Origin: Palsa-504 sp963769715
Lineage (GTDB): Bacteria > Actinomycetota > Actinomycetes > Streptosporangiales > Streptosporangiaceae
DNA: 64,000 nucleotides
Assembly (NCBI GenBank): GCA_963769715.1
Contig: CAVYNE010000010.1
Location: 62,001-126,000, forward strand
Reading direction: 5' to 3'
Position numbers and translations under genes: made by a program. Position 1 is the stretch's first letter. Each line of letters opens with the position of its first letter. Below, in pieces: positions 40,948 through 49,110 of the stretch. The notes below the pieces were generated by a model, which did not search any database, was not told where the DNA came from, and saw only the letters and a list, made by a program, of their open reading frames with translations.

Positions 40948-42588
40948 GTGAGTGACAAGGACGGGGTCGAAGCGACCAGCGCCGCCCAGGTAAACCGTCC
41001 GGGCTCGCCCGAACTCACCCCCCACCCACCTCCCCTCGCCCCCTTCACTGGCTGGTTCGCTGCGGCCGCCATCGCGGCCTCGACGCTGGTCATGATCGTG
41101 ATCTCAGCCGCGGGCCCGAACGTGTCGGTGCCCGCCATGCGCCAGGCGGGCGGCCCCCCGTGGTGGCATGCGCTGCACCTCACGGCCACGTTCGTGACGG
41201 TATCGCTATGGGCCGCGATGGCGCTGGGCTGCGCCGGAGTGATCGCCGGCCTGGTCGCCGTCGCCCGCGGAGCCCGACCGCCGGTTCGGCCGGTCATCGG
41301 GGCCGCGTTCCTGGCCGTGGCGGTGCTGACCGTGCTCCCGTCGGCCGGCTCGACAGACTCCATCTCGTATGCCGCCAGCGGCCGCACGGTGGTGATCGGA
41401 CACAGTCCGTACGTCATGACCCCGCTGCAACTGGAGCGGACCGGCGATCCGGTCGGCAGGCAGATACCGTTCGGCGAGATCCCATCTAGCTGGGCGAACG
41501 CGGTGTCCGTATACGGGCCCGTGGCCACTGCGGCCGAGTGGGGCGCGGCCGAGCTTGGCGGGACGTCGCTGGCCCGCATCACGTTCTGGCTGAAGCTGGA
41601 GGAAGCGATCGCCTTCGGGGCGGTCATCCTGGCCCTGGACCGCCTGCTCCGCTCCGACCCCGAGATGCGCCTGCGGGCCCATCTGCTGTGGTCAGTGAAC
41701 CCGTTGCTGCTGTGGGAGATCGTCGCGAGCGGCCACATCGACGGGCTAGCCGCGGTGTTCGGGCTGGTGGGAATCGCGGCACTCCGGACGCGCACCCCGC
41801 CCCGGGAGAGCGGCCAGCCAGCGGAGAGCAGGGCGCAGGCGCGGATCCCAGTCGGCGGGGCGCTCCTGGCCGGCCTGCTGATCGGTGTGGCGGCCGACAT
41901 CAAGGTGGAGTACGTCCTGTTCGGCCTGGCCGTGGCCTGGGCTTGCCGCAGGTCGCTCAAGGCCCTGGCCGCCGCCGCGGTCGGCTTCGGCGCGGCGGTC
42001 GTCCCGGCCTACCTGGCCGCCGGGACCCCGGCGATCAAGGTGCTCGTCACCCGGAGTGCGGGAATTACCTGGGACACGATGTACCAGCTCTTCTGGCGGC
42101 CGGTGCTCGGCTATACCCAGTTCAGCGTGTCGAGTGCCCCGCCGCACCTCGAACTGATCGCCTACCTGCTGTTCGCGGCGGTCGCGGTGCTGGCCCTGTT
42201 GCGCCTCCCGGACCGGGTCCCTGGCCTGGCCGTCACCCCTGCCCTGGCCCTGAGCCTGGCGTGGCTCTTCGTCACGGCGTTCCAGCGACCCTGGTACGAC
42301 GTGATGGCCATCGGCCTGCTCGCGCTGTACTCGGCGTCCCGGCTGGACTGGATGGTCCTGATCCGGCTGCTGGCGGGCGCGACCATCTACGCCCAGGCCA
42401 TCCAGAGCCCGGCCGAGCCACATTGGCTCTACGACCTCGCACAGTTCAACGGAACCTGGCTCACGCCGACCGTCCGCCTCCTCGGGGCGGCCGCGTTCGT
42501 CTGGCTCTGCGTTTCCGGCCGCTGGGGCTGGCGTTCGGTGTCAGCGGCATCGTCCGGACGGCTCCCCGAGCTGCTGCCGATGCTCTGA
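40948..42588 (+). CDS. second MptB-like mannosyltransferase
   Basis: This 546-residue GT-C membrane enzyme is homologous to the gene at 20385. It has PSAGSTDSISYAASGRTVVIGHSPY (acidic catalytic loop), SVYGPVATAAEWGAA, LWSVNPLLLWEIVASGHIDG, AVAWACRRSLKALAAA and FQRPWYDVMAIGLLALY. About 13 hydrophobic segments are visible. The Pro-rich tail repeats of the first copy are absent. The start is GTG 40948 with a weak ribosome site. It is monocistronic and convergent with the ATPase gene. It probably adds alpha-mannose from polyprenyl-phosphomannose. Confidence 0.78.
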   Translation: MSDKDGVEATSAAQVNRPGSPELTPHPPPLAPFTGWFAAAAIAASTLVMIVISAAGPNVSVPAMRQAGGPPWWHALHLTATFVTVSLWAAMALGCAGVIAGLVAVARGARPPVRPVIGAAFLAVAVLTVLPSAGSTDSISYAASGRTVVIGHSPYVMTPLQLERTGDPVGRQIPFGEIPSSWANAVSVYGPVATAAEWGAAELGGTSLARITFWLKLEEAIAFGAVILALDRLLRSDPEMRLRAHLLWSVNPLLLWEIVASGHIDGLAAVFGLVGIAALRTRTPPRESGQPAESRAQARIPVGGALLAGLLIGVAADIKVEYVLFGLAVAWACRRSLKALAAAAVGFGAAVVPAYLAAGTPAIKVLVTRSAGITWDTMYQLFWRPVLGYTQFSVSSAPPHLELIAYLLFAAVAVLALLRLPDRVPGLAVTPALALSLAWLFVTAFQRPWYDVMAIGLLALYSASRLDWMVLIRLLAGATIYAQAIQSPAEPHWLYDLAQFNGTWLTPTVRLLGAAAFVWLCVSGRWGWRSVSAASSGRLPELLPML

Positions 42589-42594
42589 GCGACG

Positions 42595-42698
42595 TTCTCC
42601 ACAAGCACGCATTGTGGATAACTCTTTACGCAACGCCCCAGTATGCCGAGTGCCACTGGCAACCCGATGCCCACTTCTGTGGATTCCGCTGTGGACAA
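42595..42698. promoter_or_regulatory. cluster of DnaA-box sequences between convergent genes
   Basis: Within 104 bp there are two perfect boxes on the minus strand, TTATCCACA (42613-42621) and TTGTCCACA (42690-42698). There is also one single-mismatch box on the plus strand (TTCTCCACA, 42595-42603) and a weaker one (GAATCCACA, 42678-42686, minus). No dnaA or dnaN gene is here, so it is not a canonical oriC. DnaA-titrating or replication-control clusters outside oriC are known in other bacteria. Confidence 0.55.
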
Positions 42699-42741
42699 CT
42701 AAGGGCGCCTGTCAAGGCTGTCTCAGCCAGCTGAGGTGGGT

Positions 42742-45700
42742 CTACCGCTGTTCTGGGGGATCCCCGAGCGGGTCGGCGGTCAGGTACAGCCGCGGCCAGC
42801 GGCAGTCGACGAACTGGTCGAGGTAGCCGGTCAGGCGCTCCTCGAAGTCGTCGTCTTCGGCGCGGGCACCGACGGCTTTCTCGATGTCGGAAGGGCTGTC
42901 GACGCCGAACGCCACCGCCCGCACCTCCCAGTCATCACGCTGCGCGCCGTCGTACCAGCGCTGCACCGTTCCCACCTGGCGCGCACAGGTATCGCCAGTA
43001 ATTGCCTGTCCGTACGTCCGCTCCCATTCCGGACTCCGCGGATGCGGGCCAGCCCCCGGGTTCTGCCTGTCGGCCGACTTGAGCGCGTCGAGGACGAGCG
43101 TCCATTCGTAGGCGGGGGCGAGCCACGTGGGTTCCTCCCGCTGGCATAGCCAGCTTCCCCGCGAGACCCTGGACCTGATCGCGGTGGTGACGTGCGATGC
43201 GAGCCCGACCGGGCTGACCCGCCCGGCGATCACCGGCACCCGGACGCCGAGGGCCGCATCGACGCCGTGCGAGAGGGCGCAGTCCCGCAACCGGGACGGC
43301 ATCATCTGCAAGAGCGAAAGCAGCGCGGTACGCGGCACCGGCATCGGCCAGCCGACCAGGTGCGCGAGGACCGACAGTTCGGCCCACAGCCGGATCACCG
43401 GATACTCGTCAAGCGCGCGCTGAGCGACCCGCATGTCCCGCAGCGTGCAGGGCTGCCCCACGCAGTCGGCGCCGCAGGTGATGCTGCGCGACCGGACGAC
43501 TCCGGCCGGGCTGGCGGTGGCGGCCTGCGTGGCTGCTTCCCGGCTGGTGCCGTCGGGCATCTGCGCCAGCAGCGGGAAGTCCATGCCGTCGGCGAACACC
43601 GCGGCCTCGCCCGGTTTGAGCGTGACCAGAAACCGGTTCTGCGCCTGCGTCATGTTCATCGTCGCGCCCACGGCATCGCGGTCATCGGCCGCGGGCAGCC
43701 GGTGAGTGATCTTCACCGCCGTGTTCTTGATGACATCGGCGATGAGGCGATCCGGGATCTGTTCGGCGATGATGAGCCCCTCGCCGTAGGCACGGATCTC
43801 GGCGAGCAGCCCGGCGAACATCTCGACCGCGTGGGCCGCCGCGCCGCCGGAGGCGCCGCTCCCCGGAGCCTCCGGGCGGCGGAGCAGCCGGTGCGCTTCC
43901 TCGATGACGGTCAGGTGGCGCAGCGTGGCCGGGGCTCTGCTAGCGCCGGGGGGGATGACCCCCCCGAGCCCCCCCGGGCTCGAAGGCTGGGCCCGGTTCA
44001 CCATCCGCAGGTGTTCGACCAGCCTGATCAGCACCGTCCCCATCAGGAAGGCCTTGTCGCTGTCGTCCCCCACGTCCTCGATCTCGAGCACGGCGTTGGT
44101 CCGCAGCAGCTTGCCGAAGTCGAGTTGGTGACCGCCTTGCAGGAACCGCCCGGTGGTACCAAGCCGCAGGCTGGAAAGCCGCACCTTGATGAAGCCGAGC
44201 ACGTCGTCGGTGATCCGCTGGCTGTAGCCGATTTCCCGGACGATCCGGATCGCGGCCCGCTGAAGGTCGGCGAGGTTCGGATAGCTGGGGTTGGCGTCCG
44301 CCGTGACCGTCTCGCCCAGGGCCAGGTCCCAGCCGGCGTCCTCATACACCCTGGTCAGAGCCGCGCTAAGCACCTGAGGGAAGGGCTCGTCCGAGCGGAA
44401 GGACGCGATGAACAGCGCCTTGACCAGGTCGGCGTGGGTCTGCAGCGGGAAGCGGCGGCCGTCTGCGTCCGGTGCGGGCTCGAGCGGATTGAGCCCGGCC
44501 GCGATCGCGTCGGATTCACCCGGCCGGATCCGAACCACCTCGGAGACCACCGCGCCGGTTCCCCGGACTCCGCTGCCGATCCCGGCCAGGCGCGCGGCCA
44601 TCAGCCGGTATTCAGCCTTAGCCGGCTCCACCACCAGCCACGGGATGCCGGCCCTGGTGGCGGCCTCGAGCAGCGTCCGCACGGTCTGCGACTTCCCTGA
44701 CCCGGTAGCGCCGCTGACGAACACGTGCCGGTTCAAGGAGTCGAGCGGCAGCACCAGCGGGCCTGCTGACCTGCGGCTTCTGTCCAGGATCTCGCCGACG
44801 TCGATCGCCTCGCGGCCGGCCGCAGGTTCCTGGGTGACGTCGAAATCCGGCTGCAGCGCCAGCCGGATTCCGGGCATCTCGCGCTCTGGCGGCCGGGCCA
44901 GCGCGGCGATCAACTCAGTGCTCGCGTAAAACGGATGGCCCGGCGCCGCGTCTCCCCCGGCCGGGGCCGGGCTCGATTCCTCCAGGACTTCGGCCAAGCT
45001 GCGGGCCGCGCTGCCAGCGGGGGTGACGGCGTAGGGCAGGCCGTCCAGATCGGCCGAGGCACATACCAAGGCGGCCACCCGCGACGCGGCCTCGGCACTG
45101 GCGCCGCCCGCGAGCAGCCGGACCCGCCACAGGCCCGCCGAGGCGCCCTTCCGCATCTCGGCGTGCCGCAGGCTCAGCCGGCGGGCCGCCATGGCCCGGT
45201 CGGGAAACCTGTCCGAATCACCCGCCGAATAACGCTCGAGCTCAGCCAGTTGGTCGGCTATATCCAGGATCTCGGTCGCGCTCAGCGGCTCAGCCAGAAG
45301 CAGCCAGCCAAAAGGTCCCGGCCACACCGCGAGCAAACATTCTTCCATCGACGGGGGCGACCGGTCGCCAGTGCGACGCTCATTATCGGGCAGCAGCCCG
45401 TCGCTTATTCCGCCAATTGTGCGCCAGGATGGCAACTGCGCCATCAGAGCGGCCATCGTGCCACGCAGTAGTGGCTGGGCTCTCGCGCCACCGGGAAGCG
45501 TCAGGAAGACTTCCTGGTCGCTTTCACTGCCGACCAGGCCCGTGCCAGCCACCAGAACCTGGACCGGGCCACCGGTGCCGTGCCTTATCCAGCCGATGGC
45601 CAGGGCGGCCGAACCATTACCCTTGGCGTCGGCCCCGGCGTGATACGCCGCGATCAGGGCGGCGAGCCGCTGGGTCCGGCCCGGATCGTTAGGCTGGACC

Positions 45701-45792
45701 TGCGAGGGTGCCGCATCAGCGTCGGAGCGCCGCGGGATTTCGGTAACCCGGTACGCGCCGAGTTCGTTTAGTGCCTCCCAAGCTAACGTCAC
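42742..45792 (-). CDS. HerA/FtsK-like ATPase (DUF87-type)
   Basis: This ATPase of about 1016 residues has an N-terminal region of 350 residues of unknown fold, then a HerA-like motor: LNRHVFVSGATGSGKSQTVR (Walker A) near 365, VVEPAKAEYRLMAARL, FPLQTHADLVKALFIASF, Walker B LTVIEEAHRLL near 630, and ITHRLPAADDRDAVGATMNM sensor region. The C-terminal 250 residues contain Cys motifs (ITCGADCVGQPCTLRDM). GTG 45792 shares GTGA with the preceding 86-residue gene. The G-rich element inserts PGGLGGVIPP near residue 610. Such proteins pump or translocate DNA or proteins; the substrate here is unknown. Confidence 0.85.
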   Translation of the reverse strand: MTLAWEALNELGAYRVTEIPRRSDADAAPSQVQPNDPGRTQRLAALIAAYHAGADAKGNGSAALAIGWIRHGTGGPVQVLVAGTGLVGSESDQEVFLTLPGGARAQPLLRGTMAALMAQLPSWRTIGGISDGLLPDNERRTGDRSPPSMEECLLAVWPGPFGWLLLAEPLSATEILDIADQLAELERYSAGDSDRFPDRAMAARRLSLRHAEMRKGASAGLWRVRLLAGGASAEAASRVAALVCASADLDGLPYAVTPAGSAARSLAEVLEESSPAPAGGDAAPGHPFYASTELIAALARPPEREMPGIRLALQPDFDVTQEPAAGREAIDVGEILDRSRRSAGPLVLPLDSLNRHVFVSGATGSGKSQTVRTLLEAATRAGIPWLVVEPAKAEYRLMAARLAGIGSGVRGTGAVVSEVVRIRPGESDAIAAGLNPLEPAPDADGRRFPLQTHADLVKALFIASFRSDEPFPQVLSAALTRVYEDAGWDLALGETVTADANPSYPNLADLQRAAIRIVREIGYSQRITDDVLGFIKVRLSSLRLGTTGRFLQGGHQLDFGKLLRTNAVLEIEDVGDDSDKAFLMGTVLIRLVEHLRMVNRAQPSSPGGLGGVIPPGASRAPATLRHLTVIEEAHRLLRRPEAPGSGASGGAAAHAVEMFAGLLAEIRAYGEGLIIAEQIPDRLIADVIKNTAVKITHRLPAADDRDAVGATMNMTQAQNRFLVTLKPGEAAVFADGMDFPLLAQMPDGTSREAATQAATASPAGVVRSRSITCGADCVGQPCTLRDMRVAQRALDEYPVIRLWAELSVLAHLVGWPMPVPRTALLSLLQMMPSRLRDCALSHGVDAALGVRVPVIAGRVSPVGLASHVTTAIRSRVSRGSWLCQREEPTWLAPAYEWTLVLDALKSADRQNPGAGPHPRSPEWERTYGQAITGDTCARQVGTVQRWYDGAQRDDWEVRAVAFGVDSPSDIEKAVGARAEDDDFEERLTGYLDQFVDCRWPRLYLTADPLGDPPEQR
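43947..43978 (-). repeat. G-rich hairpin element, copy 3, inside the HerA-like gene
   Basis: Plus strand: G7, ATGA, C7, GAG, C7, G. It is in frame just upstream of the Walker B strand and encodes PGGLGGVIPPG in a segment that family members would bridge with a short loop. Confidence 0.6.
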
Positions 45793-46049
45793 GACGCCCC
45801 TTCCCACCTCTGTTTGAACCGTTCCATAAGCACATTGGCCTCAGCCTCGCTGATCTCCACCAGCTCAGGGCCGAAGTTCTCGCCTCGCTCCAGCTGGTAA
45901 ATCGCGTCGGTGAAGCTCCAGGACAGGTCCCGGGCAAGAGACTCGTCCACCGGGCCAGCGGCGGCATGGCGGCGCCGGACAAGCCCTGAGGGGCTCCCGA
46001 TCGTGCGGTTCACTCCCACTACCGCGTAGTACGTGACCTTCTCCGGCAC
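45789..46049 (-). CDS. 86-residue partner (candidate immunity/antitoxin) of the Rel-like protein
   Basis: This small acidic protein begins PEKVTYYAVVGVNRT and continues PSGLVRRRHAAAGPVDES, LSWSFTDAIYQLERGENFG and LVEISEAEANVLMERFKQRW. No catalytic motif is visible. The GTG start has GAAGGAAG just upstream and lies 2 nt after the toxin-like gene stop; its own stop overlaps the ATPase start. The size, charge and position immediately after a toxin-like gene fit an immunity or antitoxin protein, which is inference. It uses AT-richer codons at its start, like the toxin-like gene. Confidence 0.7.
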   Translation of the reverse strand: MPEKVTYYAVVGVNRTIGSPSGLVRRRHAAAGPVDESLARDLSWSFTDAIYQLERGENFGPELVEISEAEANVLMERFKQRWEGAS

Positions 46050-46051
46050 TT

Positions 46052-46909
46052 TTATCTTCCTTCTTCTTTATAAGGAGCGAATTCCAGGGCGCCAGGGGGT
46101 ATGGGTACGGATGCCACTGCCTCACGCTGATAAGCTCGTAGTCGAGTACGCTCTCCGGGCGTGGTGGCGGGATTCTGGATTTTCTCATATGAGTCGTGTG
46201 TCTGCTGCTTTGCATCCCAGCTCGCTGGGGTATGGAACTGAACCTCGAAAAGCTGTCCGCTAGCGACGTCACGCCATTGACTATTTATTCCTTTATATAC
46301 TTCACCCAACCAGCTCGGTTTGCGCTCCACAAGTCTATGTCCGTTGCCTGCCAGCCGGTTTTCGGCGCTGCGGACACCTGCCGAGTAAAACTGGTCGTCG
46401 AAAATAAAGGTATAGCGAATTCCATCGTGGATACTCGCGGCATGATCACCGGGCGTGACGTCTGGCTCGAGGGAAATCATCTTGGCCAGCTTTTCCTTGA
46501 AGCGGTCGGGGGATTTGAGGGCGAACTTCTCGGTGTCCGGCACCAGGGTGCCATGCTCAAGTTCGGCTTCGACGCGGCGCATCTCGGGGGTAAGGCCCCC
46601 TTCGCCGTAGTTGCCTGCCGCGTCGCGGCCCTCGGCGGCCTGGCGGGCGGCGAGTCCGGAATCCGCGACGCGGTTTGCTTCCGGGCCGAGTTCCAGCCCC
46701 TTCCACTTCCAGCCGCCGTCGCCAGCGGACCGCGGCTCATCGGGGCGCATGCTGGCCGACGGGCGCCCGGAGGGTTGGTCGTAGGCGCGAAGGACGCGAT
46801 AACACTCCTCGCGGTCGCGCGCCTCGGCGCCCTCCGCCGACCTGATGTGGTCATACTCGGGTACCCGGTCATCGGCGGCATCACCATCAGTGGGATCGTC
46901 GATCCTCAT
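46052..46909 (-). CDS. RelA/SpoT-fold nucleotidyltransferase-like protein, probable toxin
   Basis: This is a protein of about 285 residues. The first 110 are charged and probably a linker. The C-terminal domain follows the RelA/SpoT synthetase order: the basic ATP-site segment DRFKEKLAKMI near 143, HDGIRYTFIFDD (Asp as in the DxxGxR motif) near 170, GHRLVERKPSW, YKGINSQWRDVASG (Tyr of the guanosine loop) and FEVQFHTPASW (Glu as in EVQIRT). Similar domains end polymorphic toxins of the Rel family, which make (p)ppGpp/(p)ppApp or pyrophosphorylate tRNA. ATG 46909 is chosen; TTG 46951 is possible. AT content is markedly higher than in its neighbours. A delivery domain is absent. Confidence 0.7.
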   Translation of the reverse strand: MRIDDPTDGDAADDRVPEYDHIRSAEGAEARDREECYRVLRAYDQPSGRPSASMRPDEPRSAGDGGWKWKGLELGPEANRVADSGLAARQAAEGRDAAGNYGEGGLTPEMRRVEAELEHGTLVPDTEKFALKSPDRFKEKLAKMISLEPDVTPGDHAASIHDGIRYTFIFDDQFYSAGVRSAENRLAGNGHRLVERKPSWLGEVYKGINSQWRDVASGQLFEVQFHTPASWDAKQQTHDSYEKIQNPATTPGERTRLRAYQREAVASVPIPPGALEFAPYKEEGR

Positions 46910-46984
46910 CCGCACACCGTGTCTGCCGCGAGCGCAACCAATTGCCGCCAATCAACACGTTTGGCCGTTACCGATACAGATACC

Positions 46985-47458
46985 TTAGACACGCAGAGTC
47001 GGGCTTAGGAAGGCCGGCGGCTCGCGGCCAGGTATCGCTAAAGATCTCCCGTCGGGCGCCGCGTCGTCACGGGTGGCCCACGGCGACCGGGCGGGATCAT
47101 ACAGGGGGTACGGATCGTAGCCGGGAGGATACCCGTATCTCCAGTCGGGCCGGTATCTGTCTTCGTTGCCCGACGGCGCCTCGTCGTTCCTGCCGTCGGG
47201 CCAGTACGGCGGAGACAGCGTCCGCCAGTCCGAGGGATTGAAGGGGTTGAAGGGTTCGTGCCGACGGCGGCGGGGCTCGGACGGTGCCCGCGGACGGCGC
47301 GATCGCGCCTTGACCTGCAGCACCGCGAACGCGCCCACGGCGACCACCACCACCGCGACCAGCGCGATCCGGCCCGTGACCGCACCGCTTCCGCCCTGGT
47401 GGCCCGCTGTCAGCCAAGCCACCGGAGTCATGACCCAAACGCGGCGTCGCGCTGCCAT
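46985..47458 (-). CDS. single-pass membrane protein with Pro/Tyr/Arg-rich tail
   Basis: This 157-residue protein has a short basic start, one membrane helix near residues 27-45 (RIALVAVVVVAVGAFAVLQV), and a tail rich in Pro, Tyr, Arg and Asp (EPFNPFNPSDWRTL, YGYPPGYDPYPLYDP). No family is recognised. ATG 47458 (AGGTGAG upstream) is preferred over a GTG eight codons earlier. It ends 33-75 nt before the Rel-like gene on the same strand and may be its first operon partner, possibly a membrane anchor. Confidence 0.6.
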   Translation of the reverse strand: MAARRRVWVMTPVAWLTAGHQGGSGAVTGRIALVAVVVVAVGAFAVLQVKARSRRPRAPSEPRRRRHEPFNPFNPSDWRTLSPPYWPDGRNDEAPSGNEDRYRPDWRYGYPPGYDPYPLYDPARSPWATRDDAAPDGRSLAIPGREPPAFLSPTLRV

Positions 47459-47707
47459 CGGCTCACCTGCCTTCCCCCGCACGGGATGCGTTCGTTACCG
47501 ACCACGCCCGGGAAACGCGATCATTTGCGTGACCGGTGCCGCGGCCGCCATCAGTGAAAGAAGGCGGTGATCATGGCCTCCGGGTCACAAAATTCATGAC
47601 CGGTAGGCCGTGATCTTTCATGGCAGCCGCGTGCACTGGCCACTAACCGGGACTACGGGCAGCCAGCCAGGCACGGTTCGGCCCGGGCGGCCTGCGTAAT
47701 TTTTCCG

Positions 47708-49063
47708 TCACAAGTCGTGAGCGTCCCCGAGGACCCGGGTCAGGTAGGGATTACCGAACCTAGCCTCGGGGTCGACCTCGGCGCGGACCCGGCGGAACTC
47801 GTCATAGCGCGGGTAAAGCGGACGGAGGCGTTCGGCGTCAAGCGAATGGAGCTTGCCCCAGTGCGGCCGGCCCGCCACCTCCGCCACGATGGACTCGAAC
47901 CGGTCGAAGTAGGCCCGATAGGGCAGCCCGGCGTACTGGTGGATCGCGACGTAGGCGGACTCGCGGCCGTAGGCGGTGGAGAGCCAGATGTCGTCGGCCG
48001 CCGCCACCCGCACCTCGACCGGGAACATGACGGGATCGGGAAGGCGGGGCACGGCGCGGCGCAGTTCGGCGATCACGTGGCCCAGTGATTCACGTGGAAC
48101 GGCGTACTCGGACTCGGCGAAGCGGACCCGGCGGGGGGTCACGAACACCCGGTGGGACAGGTCGCTATAGGACCGGGAGGACAGCGCGGCCGAAGAGAAC
48201 CTGTTCAGCGCGGGGATGAGCCGCGGCCTGGCCCGGCCGATCCGGCACAGCGTGCCGAAGGCGGCGTTCTCCATCACCTCGAACTCCCAGAACCTGCGCC
48301 ACCCGGGCAGGGCCCGTGCCGCGGCGGCGGCATCGGCGGCCGAAGTCCGGTTGTTCCGCTTGACCAGGGCCTTGCGGCCGTAGGGAAACCAGTAGAACTC
48401 GAAGTGGTCGTTGGCATCGGCGAGCGCGTCGAACTGCTCGAGAACCTCCTCCACCGGCACCGGACGCTCGTCCGCCAGCAACCTGAACGACGGCACGCAG
48501 CGCAGCGTCACGGTAGTAATCACGCCGAGTGCGCCCAGGCCGATCCGGGCGGCCGCGAAAAGCTCCGGCCGCGAGGTGGCCGAACACGACGCCACCGACC
48601 CGTCCGCCAGGACAAGCTCGAGCGAGGAAACCTGGGTGGCGAGCCCGCCGAGCCGGGCCCCGGTGCCGTGCGTCCCGGTGGACAGGGCGCCCGCCACCGT
48701 CTGCGCGTCGATGTCCCCGAGGTTGGCCATGGCCAGCCCGAGCCCGCTCAACTCGGCATTGACGGCCCGCAGCGTGGTCCCCGACCGCACGGTCACCAGG
48801 CCCGTCCGGGTGTCCGCGGCGGTGATCCCGGTCCACTGGGACAGGTCCAGCGCTACGCCGCGGGTCGCCGCGACCGCGGTGAACGAGTGCCCGCTGCCGA
48901 GCGCCCGCACCGGCAGCCCGGCCGACGCCGCGTCCTTGATCGCGGCCGAGATCTCGGCCTCGCTGCGGGGCCGGCACCAGCGGGCCGGAGTCGCCGTCGC
49001 GGTCCCGGCCCAGTTCCGCCAGGCGCGAGGCCCCGCGGCGGAGGCACCAGGGGAAGCCTTCAT
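47708..49063 (-). CDS. FAD-linked aldonolactone oxidase (D-arabinono-1,4-lactone/L-gulonolactone oxidase family)
   Basis: This 451-residue VAO-type flavoenzyme has RPRSEAEISAAIKDAA, the FAD-linking motif ALGSGHSF near residue 57, DIDAQTVAGALSTGTHGTG near 117, and the C-terminal ALO domain with RPHWGKLH near 414 and GNPYLTRVLG at the end. The family oxidises aldono- or gulono-lactones, or alditols, with release of H2O2. It is divergent from a PLP enzyme across 47 bp; this pair recurs in actinobacteria, but a joint pathway is not established. Confidence 0.9.
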   Translation of the reverse strand: MKASPGASAAGPRAWRNWAGTATATPARWCRPRSEAEISAAIKDAASAGLPVRALGSGHSFTAVAATRGVALDLSQWTGITAADTRTGLVTVRSGTTLRAVNAELSGLGLAMANLGDIDAQTVAGALSTGTHGTGARLGGLATQVSSLELVLADGSVASCSATSRPELFAAARIGLGALGVITTVTLRCVPSFRLLADERPVPVEEVLEQFDALADANDHFEFYWFPYGRKALVKRNNRTSAADAAAAARALPGWRRFWEFEVMENAAFGTLCRIGRARPRLIPALNRFSSAALSSRSYSDLSHRVFVTPRRVRFAESEYAVPRESLGHVIAELRRAVPRLPDPVMFPVEVRVAAADDIWLSTAYGRESAYVAIHQYAGLPYRAYFDRFESIVAEVAGRPHWGKLHSLDAERLRPLYPRYDEFRRVRAEVDPEARFGNPYLTRVLGDAHDL

Positions 49064-49110
49064 TACCCGACAGTATTCAGATTTTCGCAGCGCTGGTCTA
49101 CTGTGCGAGC

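Noticed and set aside
42595..42698. Chromosomal origin oriC itself
   Set aside because: dnaA, dnaN, recF and rpmH are absent and only about four boxes are visible. Reported as a DnaA-box cluster instead.
42745..42770. Shared GGGATCCCCGAGCG with 14310
   Set aside because: Short GC-rich coincidence, one copy being coding sequence of the ATPase gene; no extended similarity.
46196..47008. Plus-strand frame of 270 codons opposite the Rel-like gene
   Set aside because: The minus-strand frame has clear RelA/SpoT-like motifs and fits the operon; the plus-strand product has no recognisable pattern.
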